Shown here: positions 1-8,770 of the stretch, in pieces
Layout of the letters: every line of letters begins with the position of its first letter
How positions within the stretch are numbered: the stretch's first letter is position 1
Source: Haloarcula salinisoli
GTDB taxonomy: Archaea; Halobacteriota; Halobacteria; Halobacteriales; Haloarculaceae
Direction: 5' to 3'
Assembly: GCF_019599405.1 (NCBI RefSeq)
Contig: NZ_RKLQ01000001.1
Coordinates: 682,001 to 746,000, forward strand
DNA: 64,000 nucleotides
Program-made: the position numbers and the translations under genes
The notes under the pieces: generated by a model
Databases searched by the model: none
What the model was told of the DNA's origin: nothing
Seen by the model: the letters and a program-made list of their open reading frames with translations, nothing else

Positions 1-153
1 GCCGATGGCGCCGATGACGAACGCGGCGATACCGAACCCGATTCCCGCGAAGAACAGCGCGAACCCGAGATAGACGTCGACCTCGCGGTCCGGCTCGCCA
101 ATATACGTTCGATACCACTCGAAGAGTCGTCCGTCATCGGTGCCGTCTGTCAT
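1..153 (-). CDS. N-terminal part of an unrecognised membrane protein (cut by window edge)
   Basis: Read on the reverse strand from ATG at 153, the frame is open to the window edge (51 codons). The start is acidic and polar (MTDGTDDGRLFEWYRTYI), followed by a charged linker and then a hydrophobic glycine- and alanine-rich stretch typical of a first membrane segment. No family can be named from this fragment. It is divergent from the SBDS gene, and the 110 bases between them must hold both promoters. Confidence 0.6.
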   Translation of the reverse strand, partial: MTDGTDDGRLFEWYRTYIGEPDREVDVYLGFALFFAGIGFGIAAFVIGAIG

Positions 154-263
154 AGTAGTTCCTTATAGGGACCCCGTTGATAGAATCCTTTTCCGAACGC
201 TGTGTAATCAGTCTTTCCCGCGTCGCAGTAAGGACTTTACCTGCCCCACCGCTACGCGCTGGT

Positions 264-989
264 ATGATATCACTGGACGAGGCGGTTACGGCGCGCCTCG
301 AATCCCACGGACAGCGGTTCGAGGTACTGGTCGACCCCGACGCGGCACTGGCCATCAAACGCGAGGAGTTCGACGGCGACCTGGAGGACGTCATCGCCGC
401 CGAGGACGTCTTCGAGGACGCCGACCGCGGCGACCGCCCGCCGGAGAACATGCTCGAAGAGGTGTTCGAGACCACCGAGCCGATGGATATCATCCCCGAA
501 GTCATCAAGCGCGGCGAGATACAGATAACGGCCGACCAGCGCCGCGAGATGATGGAACAGAAGCACAAACAGCTCGTCCAGCGTATCACGCGCAACGCGG
601 TCAACCCCCAGATGGACGACGCGCCCCACCCGCCCGAGCGCATCGAGTCGGCCCTGGAGGAGACTGACTTCCGAATCGACCCGATGGAGCCCGTCGAGAC
701 GCAGGTCGACGACGCCCTGGACGCCTTGCGGCCCGTAATTCCGATTCGCTTCGACGAGATAACCGTCGCCGTGCAGGTGCCCGCCGACTACGCCGGCAGC
801 GCGCAGGCCAAAATTCGGACCTTCGGCGAACTGGAACGCGAGGAGTGGCAGGCCGACGGCTCCTGGGTCGGCGTGCTAACCTTCCCTGCGGGGATGCAAA
901 ACGACTTCTACGACGTGGTCAACGAGCACACGAGCGGCGAGGCCGAGACGCGAATCATCAAAGACGAAGACGAAATCGGAACGCGGTAA
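264..989 (+). CDS. sbds: Ribosome maturation protein SBDS (Sdo1 homologue)
   Basis: The 241-residue protein follows the three-domain SBDS plan. An N-terminal FYSH-like domain (about 1-90) includes the acidic ASP-GLU rich region and the DIIPEVIKRGEIQ segment, a central helical domain (about 90-165) contains RRITRNAVNP-like helices, and a ferredoxin-like C-terminal domain lies at about 165-241. In eukaryotes and archaea the family acts in late 60S/50S subunit maturation by helping to release the anti-association factor eIF6. The ATG at 264 is preferred over an upstream in-frame start at 177 because the extra residues do not resemble the family and an AT-rich promoter-like box (around 231-238) would lie inside them. 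Length is normal. Confidence 0.93.
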   Translation: MISLDEAVTARLESHGQRFEVLVDPDAALAIKREEFDGDLEDVIAAEDVFEDADRGDRPPENMLEEVFETTEPMDIIPEVIKRGEIQITADQRREMMEQKHKQLVQRITRNAVNPQMDDAPHPPERIESALEETDFRIDPMEPVETQVDDALDALRPVIPIRFDEITVAVQVPADYAGSAQAKIRTFGELEREEWQADGSWVGVLTFPAGMQNDFYDVVNEHTSGEAETRIIKDEDEIGTR

Positions 990-995
990 GTTCTG

Positions 996-1337
996 TTATC
1001 CTTGCTTGAAGCCGACGAGGAAGCCACCCGAGAAGCCGGCCGAGACGGGCAGGGCCGACAGCAGCGACGTAATCCAGCCCGGCGGTTGACTGGCGGCCGC
1101 GCCAGCACTGGAGGTCGTGTTCTTCGCGGCGCCGCCGATGGCCTGCCAGTTCACTTCGAGGATGCCACGAGTCTCCAGGAACTTGAACAGCGCCAGCTCG
1201 AGGCCGACGATGACCGCGATGAGCTTCGCGACCTTCTTTGCCGCGAAGCCGATGATACCACCGATGACGGCACCGGTACCCAGTTCCAGTCCGATTTGCT
1301 GGAGACTGAAATCCAGCTGTAACGCTAACCCTGCCAT
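996..1337 (-). CDS. FUN14 family membrane protein
   Basis: This is a 113-residue hydrophobic protein with the FUN14 pattern: glycine-rich helices (GAVIGGIIGFAAKKVAKL, then an AVIVGLELALFKFL segment) and a short C-terminal helix ending in GGFLVGFKQG. In eukaryotes FUNDC1 is a mitochondrial mitophagy receptor, but the role of the short archaeal members is not known. The gene runs convergently with SBDS, only 6 nt from its stop. Assignment rests on the glycine pattern and length, and function is not inferred. Confidence 0.8.
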   Translation of the reverse strand: MAGLALQLDFSLQQIGLELGTGAVIGGIIGFAAKKVAKLIAVIVGLELALFKFLETRGILEVNWQAIGGAAKNTTSSAGAAASQPPGWITSLLSALPVSAGFSGGFLVGFKQG

Positions 1338-1449
1338 AGTGGATACCTACCCGTCACGCTGTATAGCCTTTGTGGGACTTCGGCCGATGTCCGGTGGTTT
1401 TCGACCCGACCCCTGAGATTAAATAATCGGACGGCCTACGTTCGGGTGA

Positions 1450-2760
1450 GTGACGGCGACACACACCACAGACAGCGCAGTCGTGGCCAAACGCGTCGAC
1501 AGCGGCGAGGCCGACACGACGGAGATTCACGACCTCGCCCGAGCGGCTGGCTACGACGTGGTCGGGGAGATAACACAGACTCGCACCGAGGACCCGGCCT
1601 ACCACCTCGGGGAGGGGAAGGTGACGCGGCTGGCAAACACCGTCGCCCGCGAGGGGGCACGGACGGTCATCTTCGACAACCAGCTGGGCCCCTATCAGAC
1701 CTACAACATCGGGAACGAGCTCCCGACGGGCGTGACCGTGATGGACCGGTTCCGGCTCATCCTCGAGATATTCGGCCAGCGCGCCCAGACCCGGAAGGCA
1801 CAGCTTCAGGTCGAACTCGCCGAGCTGCGCTACGAGCTGCCACGCGCGGAAGCCAAGGCCAGCCTCGCGAAACGCGACGAGCGCCCCGGCTTCATGGGGC
1901 TGGGCGAGTACGACGAGTCCCGCGAGGAGGACATCAAAAAGCAGATAGCCAACATCCGGGACGAGCTCGAATCCATCGAGGAGACCGAGCGACACCGGCG
2001 CAAACAACGCCGGGAGTCGGGCTTCGACCTCGTGGCGCTTGCTGGCTACACCAACGCCGGGAAATCGACGCTGCTGCGACGCCTCGCCGAGGACCTGGAG
2101 GTCGACCAGAACGAGGACCTGCATCCGGACCTCGACACGACCGCCGAGAGCGAGGACCGCCTGTTCACGACGCTCGGAACCACCACTCGTCGTGCCGCGG
2201 TCGGCAAGCGGGACGTGCTCGTCACCGATACGGTGGGGTTCATCGGGGACCTCCCCCACTGGCTCGTCGAGTCGTTCAAGTCCACGCTCGACTCGGTGTA
2301 CCGGGCCGACCTCGTCTTGCTCGTCGTCGACATCTCCGAGTCCGTCCAGGAGATACGCGAGAAGCTGGTGACGAGTCACGATACCCTCTACGAGCGCAAC
2401 GAGGCCCCTATCGTGACGGTGCTGAACAAGACCGACACGGTCGACGACGAGGAAATCGAGCGGAAACGCGAGGCTCTCTCCGCACTGGCCCCGAACCCGG
2501 TCGCAGTCAGCGCCGCCGAGGGGCTGAACATCGAGGCGCTGGCCGAGCGAATCGACCTCGAGCTACCCGATTACGAACGCGAGCGGCTGGTGCTGCCGAT
2601 GACCGACGAGACGATGAGCGTCGTCTCCTGGATTCACGACCACGCCCACGTCGAGACCGTCGACTACGGCGACGAGGTGGTCATCGAGTTCGAGGCACGG
2701 CCCGCCATCGTCGAGCAGTCCCGGTCGAAGGCGGGCGACCTCGTCGGCGCGTCGGCCTGA
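1450..2760 (+). CDS. hflX: GTPase HflX
   Basis: The protein has 436 residues with an N-terminal HflX-specific nucleotide-binding-like domain, a coiled linker rich in Arg and Glu (about 115-185) and a GTPase domain. Visible motifs are G1 GYTNAGKST, G3 DTVGF and G4 NKTD, followed by an SAAEG G5-like segment. HflX binds ribosomes and, in bacteria, can split stalled 70S particles, and archaeal members bind the large subunit. Translation probably starts at GTG 1450, which opens with MTATHTTDS and matches family length. A C-terminal ferredoxin-like extension follows the GTPase domain. It stands alone, with convergent Nnr 14 nt downstream. Confidence 0.93.
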   Translation: MTATHTTDSAVVAKRVDSGEADTTEIHDLARAAGYDVVGEITQTRTEDPAYHLGEGKVTRLANTVAREGARTVIFDNQLGPYQTYNIGNELPTGVTVMDRFRLILEIFGQRAQTRKAQLQVELAELRYELPRAEAKASLAKRDERPGFMGLGEYDESREEDIKKQIANIRDELESIEETERHRRKQRRESGFDLVALAGYTNAGKSTLLRRLAEDLEVDQNEDLHPDLDTTAESEDRLFTTLGTTTRRAAVGKRDVLVTDTVGFIGDLPHWLVESFKSTLDSVYRADLVLLVVDISESVQEIREKLVTSHDTLYERNEAPIVTVLNKTDTVDDEEIERKREALSALAPNPVAVSAAEGLNIEALAERIDLELPDYERERLVLPMTDETMSVVSWIHDHAHVETVDYGDEVVIEFEARPAIVEQSRSKAGDLVGASA

Positions 2761-2773
2761 TTCCCGACCCGGC

Positions 2774-4201
2774 TCAGCCCCACAGCACACTCGGAATCGC
2801 TTCTGGCAGGTCCGTCGCGACCAGCCCCGAGCCGTACTCCTCGACGACTGTGTCCCCGGCGGCACCGTTGGCGTACGCCCCGACAGCCGCGGCGTGGTGC
2901 GGTTCGAGCACGCAGGAAAGCGCACCAGTCACCCCGGCCAGCACGTCGCCGGTCCCGCCGACGGTCATCCCCGCGTTGCCGGTGCGGCTGACCCGTGTCC
3001 GCTCGCCGTCGGAGACGATGTCGTAGGCGCCCTTCACGAGCAGCGTGTGGCCGACATCGGCGGCGAACGCTTCCACGAGGTCGGCCCGCTCGCGCCAGTC
3101 GTCACTGGTCTCCCCGCCCATCTTCACGAGTTCGCCCTGGTGGGGCGTACAGACCAGCTCGGCGTCGGTCTCGACCTCGGGAACGACCTGCAGGCCGTCG
3201 GCGTCGACGACGGCGGTACCGGCGAACCGCTCCAGGAGGGCGCCGACTGCGTCGACGGTGGTCTCGGCACCGCCCAGTCCCGGTCCGAGGACGAGCGTGT
3301 CGTGGTCGGCCGCGAGGTCGGCCAGCCAGTCGACGTGGGTCGGCGCGAGTCTGTCGCCGTCGTAGGCCCGGACGATGAGGTTCTCGCTGTACCCCTGTAT
3401 CTCGCGGGCGACGGCGTCGGGCGCGGCGACGCGGACCAGGTCCGCACCCGCCCGGAGCGCCGCCTGGCCAGCCAGTGCCGGTGCGCCGGTGTATGGACCG
3501 CCACCGACGACCAGCACCTCGCCGTTGTCGCCCTTGTGGCTCGCTGGGTCCCGCGAGAGCCGCTGGAGGTCGCCCCGTTCGACGAACCGCTGGGCGGCCT
3601 CTGGGATGCCGATGTCGGCGACGGTGACCGACGCCGCGAGCTCGTCCAGCCCCGGCTTCGTATCGTGGAACGTGACGACGTGGTCGGCTTCGACGGCGTT
3701 GTCGACGAGCGCGCCCGTCTCGCAGTTGAGACCGGAGGGGACGTCTACCGAGAGAACCGTGGCCTCGGCGTCGTTCATCGCCGCGGCGGCGGTGGCGGCC
3801 GGTTCGCGCAGCGCGCCGCTGATACCGGTCCCGAGCATCGCGTCGACAGCGAGGTCGGGGTCGCCGAGCTCGAAGCCGGCGCTGTCGCGGACCTGTTCGG
3901 TCGGGTAGTCGGCCGACTGGAGGGCGTCCCAGTTCGCCCGCGAGATGTCGGTAGTGATGGTCTCGGGTCGGCCCAGGAGACAGATTCTCAGGTCGTGGTC
4001 GTCCAGAAATCGCGCGGCCACGAGCGCGTCGCCGCCGTTGTTCCCGCGGCCGGCGACGACGGTGACCGAGCTGCCGGGGTCCGCGTGCGCTCGGACCGCC
4101 CGCGCGACGGCGTTCCCGGACGATTCCATCAACTGCCTGCGCGGGACGCCCAGGGCCGCGGCGTTTTCGTCGACGACGGCCATCTCGGAGCCAGTGAGCA
4201 T
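2774..4201 (-). CDS. nnr: Bifunctional NAD(P)H-hydrate epimerase / ADP-dependent dehydratase
   Basis: A fused 475-residue repair enzyme. The N-terminal YjeF_N epimerase domain (about 1-205) carries the GRGNNGGDALVAARFL motif. The C-terminal YjeF_C dehydratase, a ribokinase-fold domain (about 215-475), carries VGGTGDVLAGV, with the catalytic aspartate of the GTGD motif. Together they epimerise and dehydrate damaged NAD(P)HX back to NAD(P)H. The order and length match bacterial and archaeal bifunctional Nnr. It lies upstream of acylphosphatase in the opposite sense of reading, on the same strand with a short gap. No frameshift or missing motif is seen. Confidence 0.93.
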   Translation of the reverse strand: MLTGSEMAVVDENAAALGVPRRQLMESSGNAVARAVRAHADPGSSVTVVAGRGNNGGDALVAARFLDDHDLRICLLGRPETITTDISRANWDALQSADYPTEQVRDSAGFELGDPDLAVDAMLGTGISGALREPAATAAAAMNDAEATVLSVDVPSGLNCETGALVDNAVEADHVVTFHDTKPGLDELAASVTVADIGIPEAAQRFVERGDLQRLSRDPASHKGDNGEVLVVGGGPYTGAPALAGQAALRAGADLVRVAAPDAVAREIQGYSENLIVRAYDGDRLAPTHVDWLADLAADHDTLVLGPGLGGAETTVDAVGALLERFAGTAVVDADGLQVVPEVETDAELVCTPHQGELVKMGGETSDDWRERADLVEAFAADVGHTLLVKGAYDIVSDGERTRVSRTGNAGMTVGGTGDVLAGVTGALSCVLEPHHAAAVGAYANGAAGDTVVEEYGSGLVATDLPEAIPSVLWG

Positions 4202-4239
4202 ACCGGCGCTTGGCCCGCCACCGCCCTAACGATGGGGGC

Positions 4240-4515
4240 TCAGTACGCTATCTCGAACCCGTCTATCCCCTCGGGCTCCTCCTCCTCGACCTCGACTGTG
4301 CTGACGCTGGCCATGTCGCTGCCCTCGTAACAGAAGTCGACCATCGCGTCGACGGCCGCCGGGTCGCCCTCGAACACCGCTTCGACGCGCCCGTCGTCCA
4401 GATTCTTCACCCAGCCGTCGACGCCCTGCTCCTGTGCGTTGTCCCGCGTCGTCGCCCGGAAGAAGACGCCCTGGACTCGACCCGAGACGTACACGTGTGC
4501 TCGCTTGCGTGCCAT
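4240..4515 (-). CDS. acyP: Acylphosphatase
   Basis: This is a 91-residue protein with the two acylphosphatase signatures. The first is GRVQGVFFRATTRDNAQ, with the phosphate-binding loop and catalytic Arg. The second is GWVKNLDDGRVEAVFEG, with the catalytic Asn of the N-L-D-D-G-R-V segment. It hydrolyses acyl phosphates such as carbamoyl phosphate and 1,3-bisphosphoglycerate. The ATG at 4515 gives exactly the family length, and a longer in-frame extension upstream lacks family features. The C-terminus is Glu-rich, as expected for a halophile. Confidence 0.95.
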   Translation of the reverse strand: MARKRAHVYVSGRVQGVFFRATTRDNAQEQGVDGWVKNLDDGRVEAVFEGDPAAVDAMVDFCYEGSDMASVSTVEVEEEEPEGIDGFEIAY

Positions 4516-4618
4516 GGGTCGGGATTCTTGCGGGTGGCAGTTATGTTCGGTGGTCGAGACACTGTTTGTGGTGTTTCGCCGGTCCGTCGTCCAATCGGCG
4601 CGCAGCGCCGCAACGGCG

Positions 4619-5527
4619 CTACAGGTCCCGACCGCCGGAACGGAGATAGTGGAACAGATACGTCTGCGTGTAGCCGGCGTACTCGCCGCCCAGCGTCTCC
4701 CGAATCGCCCGTGAAGTGTCGGTGTAGTTACCACGGTCACACTCTGGGTAGAACTCGGCGATGGTCGTCTGAATCCACGTATCCAGCGGGACGGCTTCGA
4801 GGTAGCCCAGCGAGAACAGCAGGATGCAGTCGGCCACCTTGTCGCCGACGCCGACGAACTGCGTGAGGTGGTCGCGGGCGTCCTCGAAGGCCATGCCCCG
4901 CGCGTCCTCGGGGTCGGCCTCGCCGCTGGCGACCAGCTCCGCCGAGCGCTTGACGTAGGGAGCGCGGTAGCCCAGACTCAACTCCCGGAGGTCGGCCTCG
5001 CTGGCGTTCGCGAGGGCCTCGGGCGTGGGGAACGCACGATACGTCCCGCCGTCGAACGCGACCGGCTCCCCGAACTCCCGGCGCAGCGCCTGCTGCATCC
5101 CGTGGATGCGACCGACGCGCATCTGGGCCGAGCAGATAAACGAGATGAGCGTCGGGAAGGGCGGGTCGCGGACGATGCGCATCCCCCAGTAGGCGTCGAA
5201 GGCCTCCTCGACGACGGCGTCAGACGGGGCCGTCTCGCGAATCGCCGGCAGGTCGTCGTCGAGGCCGAGCAGCGTGTGGAGCGCGTCGGCGGCGTCGAAC
5301 GTCGCCGCCCACTCCAGGGCGCCGTCGGTCTGGCGCACCCGGACGACCTCGGGCTCGCCGTCGACCCGCAGCGTCGTCCAGTACCCGGCGTCGCCGCCGC
5401 TGGCGGCGGTCCGCTCGTACATCTGCCCGTCCTCGCGGTCCCAGAGATACGACTGGCCGCTCTCGACGGTCGCCTGCAGGTCGATACCGCCCGGCAGCGA
5501 CGCCACGTCGATGGCTCCCCGTTCCAT
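4619..5527 (-). CDS. ogg: 8-oxoguanine DNA glycosylase/AP lyase (Ogg1-type)
   Basis: The 302-residue protein resembles eukaryotic Ogg1 in layout. It has an N-terminal domain (about 1-110) with the GQSYLW motif, then a helical HhH-GPD domain. Key features are SFICSAQ at about 129-135, the hairpin VGVGDKVADCILL with presumed catalytic Lys230, and the VPLDTWIQ segment with conserved Asp249. It removes oxidised guanine opposite cytosine and may nick the abasic site. The same fold includes AlkA-type alkyladenine glycosylases, but the Lys-Asp pair and GQSYLW favour Ogg. Confidence 0.88.
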   Translation of the reverse strand: MERGAIDVASLPGGIDLQATVESGQSYLWDREDGQMYERTAASGGDAGYWTTLRVDGEPEVVRVRQTDGALEWAATFDAADALHTLLGLDDDLPAIRETAPSDAVVEEAFDAYWGMRIVRDPPFPTLISFICSAQMRVGRIHGMQQALRREFGEPVAFDGGTYRAFPTPEALANASEADLRELSLGYRAPYVKRSAELVASGEADPEDARGMAFEDARDHLTQFVGVGDKVADCILLFSLGYLEAVPLDTWIQTTIAEFYPECDRGNYTDTSRAIRETLGGEYAGYTQTYLFHYLRSGGRDL

Positions 5528-5592
5528 TGGCGGGTGGTTAGCGTGGAGACGCTTCGGGGTTTCTATCCGCTACCGCCGAGGGCGTCGCGGTG

Positions 5593-6993
5593 TCAGACCG
5601 CCGTGTCGACCCGGTGGCGCACGAGCGCGATGGCCACGACCACGCCGAGGGCCGCGATAGCGGCCGCCTGTGGTGCCGTCACCGGGACGCCGAGGACACC
5701 ACCGAGGCCGGAGACGAGCGTGAACGCGAGAAACAGCGGGAGGACGACGGCGACGGTGTAGTACCACGGTCGCCCCGTCATCCGTGCGACGGTGCCGGCA
5801 CCGGTCCGGTACTCGTCTATGGCCGCTGGACCGAGGACCCACCCCACGAACAGCAGGAACCCGAGCAACCCGGCGGTCAGCGCGAGGTTGGCGATGGTGT
5901 CAGCGAGCAGCGCGAACAGTCCCGGCGACAGCGCGGCGAGACTGCCCGTGAGGAGAAAGAGCCCCCCGACGCCGGCCGTCGCCCGAGCGCGCGTGATGTC
6001 GTGTTCGTCCACCAGATAGGCCACGAGCACTTCGAAGATGCTGATGGCCGAGGAGAGTGCCGCAAGCAGGACGACGCCGAAAAAGACCACGCCGACGACG
6101 CGACTGTACGGCAGGTCGGCGAACGCGCCGGCGAGACCGACAAACAGCGCGCCGGGGCCACCCTCGCCCGGCGAGACGCCCAGCGAGAACAGCAGGGGGA
6201 AGATGACCAGCCCGGCGAGGACGCCGATGCCCGTGTTCAACACGGCGATGATGGTTCCGTCGGCGGCCAGCGAGCGGTCCTCGTCGATGTAGGAGGCGTA
6301 GGTAAGCATCGCGCCGGCCCCGACCGAGAGGGTAAAGAGCGCCTGCCCGGCCGCGGCGACGAGCACGTCGAAGAAGTTCGCCCGGAGGTACGCCACGTCG
6401 AGCGAGAGGTAGAACTCGTAGCCGCCGGCGCTGCCGGGGAGGGTCCAGGCCCAGACGGCGAGGCCGCCAAACAGGACGACGATGCCCGGCACCATCACTG
6501 TCGTCGCCAGCTCGATACCTCGGTCGACGCCAGCGTAGACGACGGCCACCGTCGCGAGCAGGAACAGAGCGTGAAAGGCGGCGGCGCCGACACCGAAATC
6601 GATGGCGGCGAAGTACTGCTGGGGCGCTCCGAAGTACGCCCCGGTCGCGCTGGCGGCGGTGTAGCGGAGAATCCAGCCGCCGACTACCGAGTAAAACGAG
6701 AGGACGACCACGGACGCAAACAGCGCAACGCCGCCGAGGACGCGCCAGGGGCGGCCACCCAGCTCCCCGAAGGCACCGACCGGGTTACGGCGGCTTCGCC
6801 GGCCGATGACCATCTCGCCGAGCAGTCCCGGCACGCCGACCAGGACGATGACGAGGACGTACAGCAACAGGAACGCGGCGCCCCCGTTGGTCGCAGTCAG
6901 CCAGGGAAACCGCCATATATTGCCGAGACCGACGGCACTGCCGACGGCAGCGAGGACGAACCCGAGCCGGGTCCGCCACGTGGCTCGTGTCAT
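5593..6993 (-). CDS. SNF-family sodium-dependent transporter (copy 1)
   Basis: This 466-residue polytopic protein opens with the neurotransmitter:sodium symporter signature, GFVLAAVGSAVGLGNIWRFP, in the first broken helix. It continues as about 11-12 hydrophobic segments with a cytoplasmic GRRSRRNPVGAF loop. The fold is LeuT-like and should couple uptake of an amino acid or other small solute to Na+. The substrate cannot be read from the sequence. The ATG at 6993 places the signature at the usual distance, and an upstream in-frame start only adds charged residues. A paralogue lies immediately upstream on the same strand. Confidence 0.9.
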   Translation of the reverse strand: MTRATWRTRLGFVLAAVGSAVGLGNIWRFPWLTATNGGAAFLLLYVLVIVLVGVPGLLGEMVIGRRSRRNPVGAFGELGGRPWRVLGGVALFASVVVLSFYSVVGGWILRYTAASATGAYFGAPQQYFAAIDFGVGAAAFHALFLLATVAVVYAGVDRGIELATTVMVPGIVVLFGGLAVWAWTLPGSAGGYEFYLSLDVAYLRANFFDVLVAAAGQALFTLSVGAGAMLTYASYIDEDRSLAADGTIIAVLNTGIGVLAGLVIFPLLFSLGVSPGEGGPGALFVGLAGAFADLPYSRVVGVVFFGVVLLAALSSAISIFEVLVAYLVDEHDITRARATAGVGGLFLLTGSLAALSPGLFALLADTIANLALTAGLLGFLLFVGWVLGPAAIDEYRTGAGTVARMTGRPWYYTVAVVLPLFLAFTLVSGLGGVLGVPVTAPQAAAIAALGVVVAIALVRHRVDTAV

Positions 6994-7047
6994 CGTCTCG
7001 GGCTCCTCCCACTCACGCAAAAGCCTGTCGAGTGTGGCCGAAACACG

Positions 7048-8391
7048 TCAGAACGGCGCGAAGAAGGCGCCGTCCTCGACGAGGAACAGTTCGTTGATCC
7101 CGAGTGCCAGCGTGGCCAGCACAGCGACCACGACGACCACGCGGAGCGTCCAGAGCCACGCCGACCCGCCGGCGCCCAGCCCACCGGTCCCCTCGCGCAG
7201 CTCGGCGACGGCGTCGGCCCCGAGTACCCACCCGACGAAAATCGTCGTGGCGAGCACCGACAGCGGGAGAAAGAGCTGGTAGGCCACGCTGTCGAACCAG
7301 GTCAGCCATCCCGTATCCCACGCCGAGGGCAGCCCCAGCACGAAGAGCCCGACACCGATGACCGGCGCGAGCACCGTCCGGGGCACGTCGTAGTTGTCGT
7401 TGGCGTAGGCGACGGTCACCTCGAGCAGGCTGATGGCCGAGGACAGCGCCGCGATGAGGACGACGCCGAAGAAGACGACACCGAACAGCCGACCGAACGG
7501 AACAGAGCCAAAGCCCGCGGCGGTGGCGACGAACAGCGCGCCCGCGCCGCCGCTCTCGGTCGTGATCTCGGCACCGATGGTCAGCAGGATGGGGAAGACG
7601 ACGAGTCCGGCCAGCACGCCGACGAGCGTGTTCGTCACGACGATGGCCCCGCCGTCGACGACGAGGTTGTCGTCGCCACCGACGTATGAGGAGTACGTCA
7701 CCATGATGGCCATCCCCAGCGAGAGCGTGAAGAAGGCCTGCCCGACCGCGAAGGGGATGATGCTCCCGGCGTTTGCGACCATCTCACCCAGGTCCGGTGA
7801 GAGGAAGAAGTCGTAGCCCGCACCGGCGCCGGGCAGGGTCGTCACCCAGACGGCCAGGGCGACCATCAGGAGGAGGATGCTCGGTACCATCAGCTTCGTC
7901 GCGGTCTCGATGCCGTCCTCGACGCCGAGCGAGACGATGCCGACCACCAGTGCCAGGAAGAGCGCCTGGGCGAGCACCGCCTCCGGCCCCGCCGACACCG
8001 CGCCGAAGTAGCCCGCCGGGTCCCCGAAGTACGCGCCCCGGGCGCTCCCCAGAACGTAGCGCAGCACCCACCCGCCGACGACGTTGTAGTACGAGAGGAT
8101 CCAAAAGCCCGTGAGCACGGCCAGCGCGCCCACGGCCCGCCACTGCCGGTGGCCCAGCCGCTCGAAGGCGTCGACAGCGTTGACGTGGGTCCGTCGCCCC
8201 AGCACGAACTCCGCGAGCATCGCCGGGAAGCCGATGAGCGCGACGGCGAGGAGGTAGAAGACGACGAACGCCGCTCCGCCGTTGGTCGCGGTCTTGAACG
8301 GGAACTGCCAGAGGTTCCCGAGACCGACTGCGCTCCCGATGGCTGCCAGTACAAAGCCGGGACGGGTCGCCCACGTTTCACGGTCTGCCAT
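7048..8391 (-). CDS. SNF-family sodium-dependent transporter (copy 2)
   Basis: The 447-residue protein is a diverged tandem paralogue of the gene 54 nt downstream. It shares the N-terminal signature GFVLAAIGSAVGLGNLWQFP, the GRRTHVNAVDAF loop and the order of hydrophobic helices. Copies differ at many core positions, including the WQFPF versus WRFPW signature end. Paired SNF genes are frequent in haloarchaea, and it is unknown whether the two proteins form a mixed complex or differ in substrate. Both could be transcribed from the promoter region before 8391. Confidence 0.9.
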   Translation of the reverse strand: MADRETWATRPGFVLAAIGSAVGLGNLWQFPFKTATNGGAAFVVFYLLAVALIGFPAMLAEFVLGRRTHVNAVDAFERLGHRQWRAVGALAVLTGFWILSYYNVVGGWVLRYVLGSARGAYFGDPAGYFGAVSAGPEAVLAQALFLALVVGIVSLGVEDGIETATKLMVPSILLLMVALAVWVTTLPGAGAGYDFFLSPDLGEMVANAGSIIPFAVGQAFFTLSLGMAIMVTYSSYVGGDDNLVVDGGAIVVTNTLVGVLAGLVVFPILLTIGAEITTESGGAGALFVATAAGFGSVPFGRLFGVVFFGVVLIAALSSAISLLEVTVAYANDNYDVPRTVLAPVIGVGLFVLGLPSAWDTGWLTWFDSVAYQLFLPLSVLATTIFVGWVLGADAVAELREGTGGLGAGGSAWLWTLRVVVVVAVLATLALGINELFLVEDGAFFAPF

Positions 8392-8770
8392 TTTCCGTGC
8401 CGAGCTACTCCCGCGCTGCTGTTAACAACTGCGATTGTTTTATTTTTGGCTGACTGTAGTGCCACGGCGTCCAACAGATAGCGACTGCTCAGTCACCGAC
8501 CAGGCGGCGACCGGGACGCCGGGGCGCGTCGTGCGCTATTGCTGTCCGGCTCACTGCTCGCAGGTCGTTCCTCCCCGTCGTCGGGCGGCTATGCCGCCCG
8601 ACTGCCTGCGGGACCTTCGGTCCCGCTCCGCTCGCAATTCGAGGAAGCTCCTTGCGGTCGCTTCTTCGCCCCGTTAGCCGTTGTCGGGCGGCTTTGCCGC
8701 CCGACTGCTTGAGGGACCTCCGGTCCCTCTCCGGTTCGCTTCGAGGTGCTTCCCTGCGGTCAGCACCTCG
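8392..8770 (-). repeat. Hairpin cluster A: a roughly 90-bp three-hairpin unit in two diverged copies
   Basis: This 379-bp stretch has no gene. Copy 1 (8580-8669) and copy 2 (8683-8770) each contain, on the plus strand, a 10-bp perfect stem with a 3-nt loop (8580-8602; 8683-8705), an 8-bp stem with a 3-nt loop (8608-8626; 8711-8729) and a long-loop hairpin (8641-8667; 8742-8770). The first 47 bp match at 42 positions. Between copies the second stem changes C:G to A:T on both sides, which keeps pairing. Read on the minus strand, the last hairpin has loop GACCGCAGGGA and follows directly from the SDR stop codon TAG (8773-8771). I see nothing definite in 8392-8579 beyond upstream sequence of the transporter. 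Confidence 0.85.

Noticed and set aside
5590-7689. A 699-codon open frame antisense to the two SNF transporter genes
   Set aside because: Its product is an Arg/Asp/Glu/Gly-rich low-complexity chain, as arises opposite high-GC coding DNA. The transporter frame carries the family signatures.
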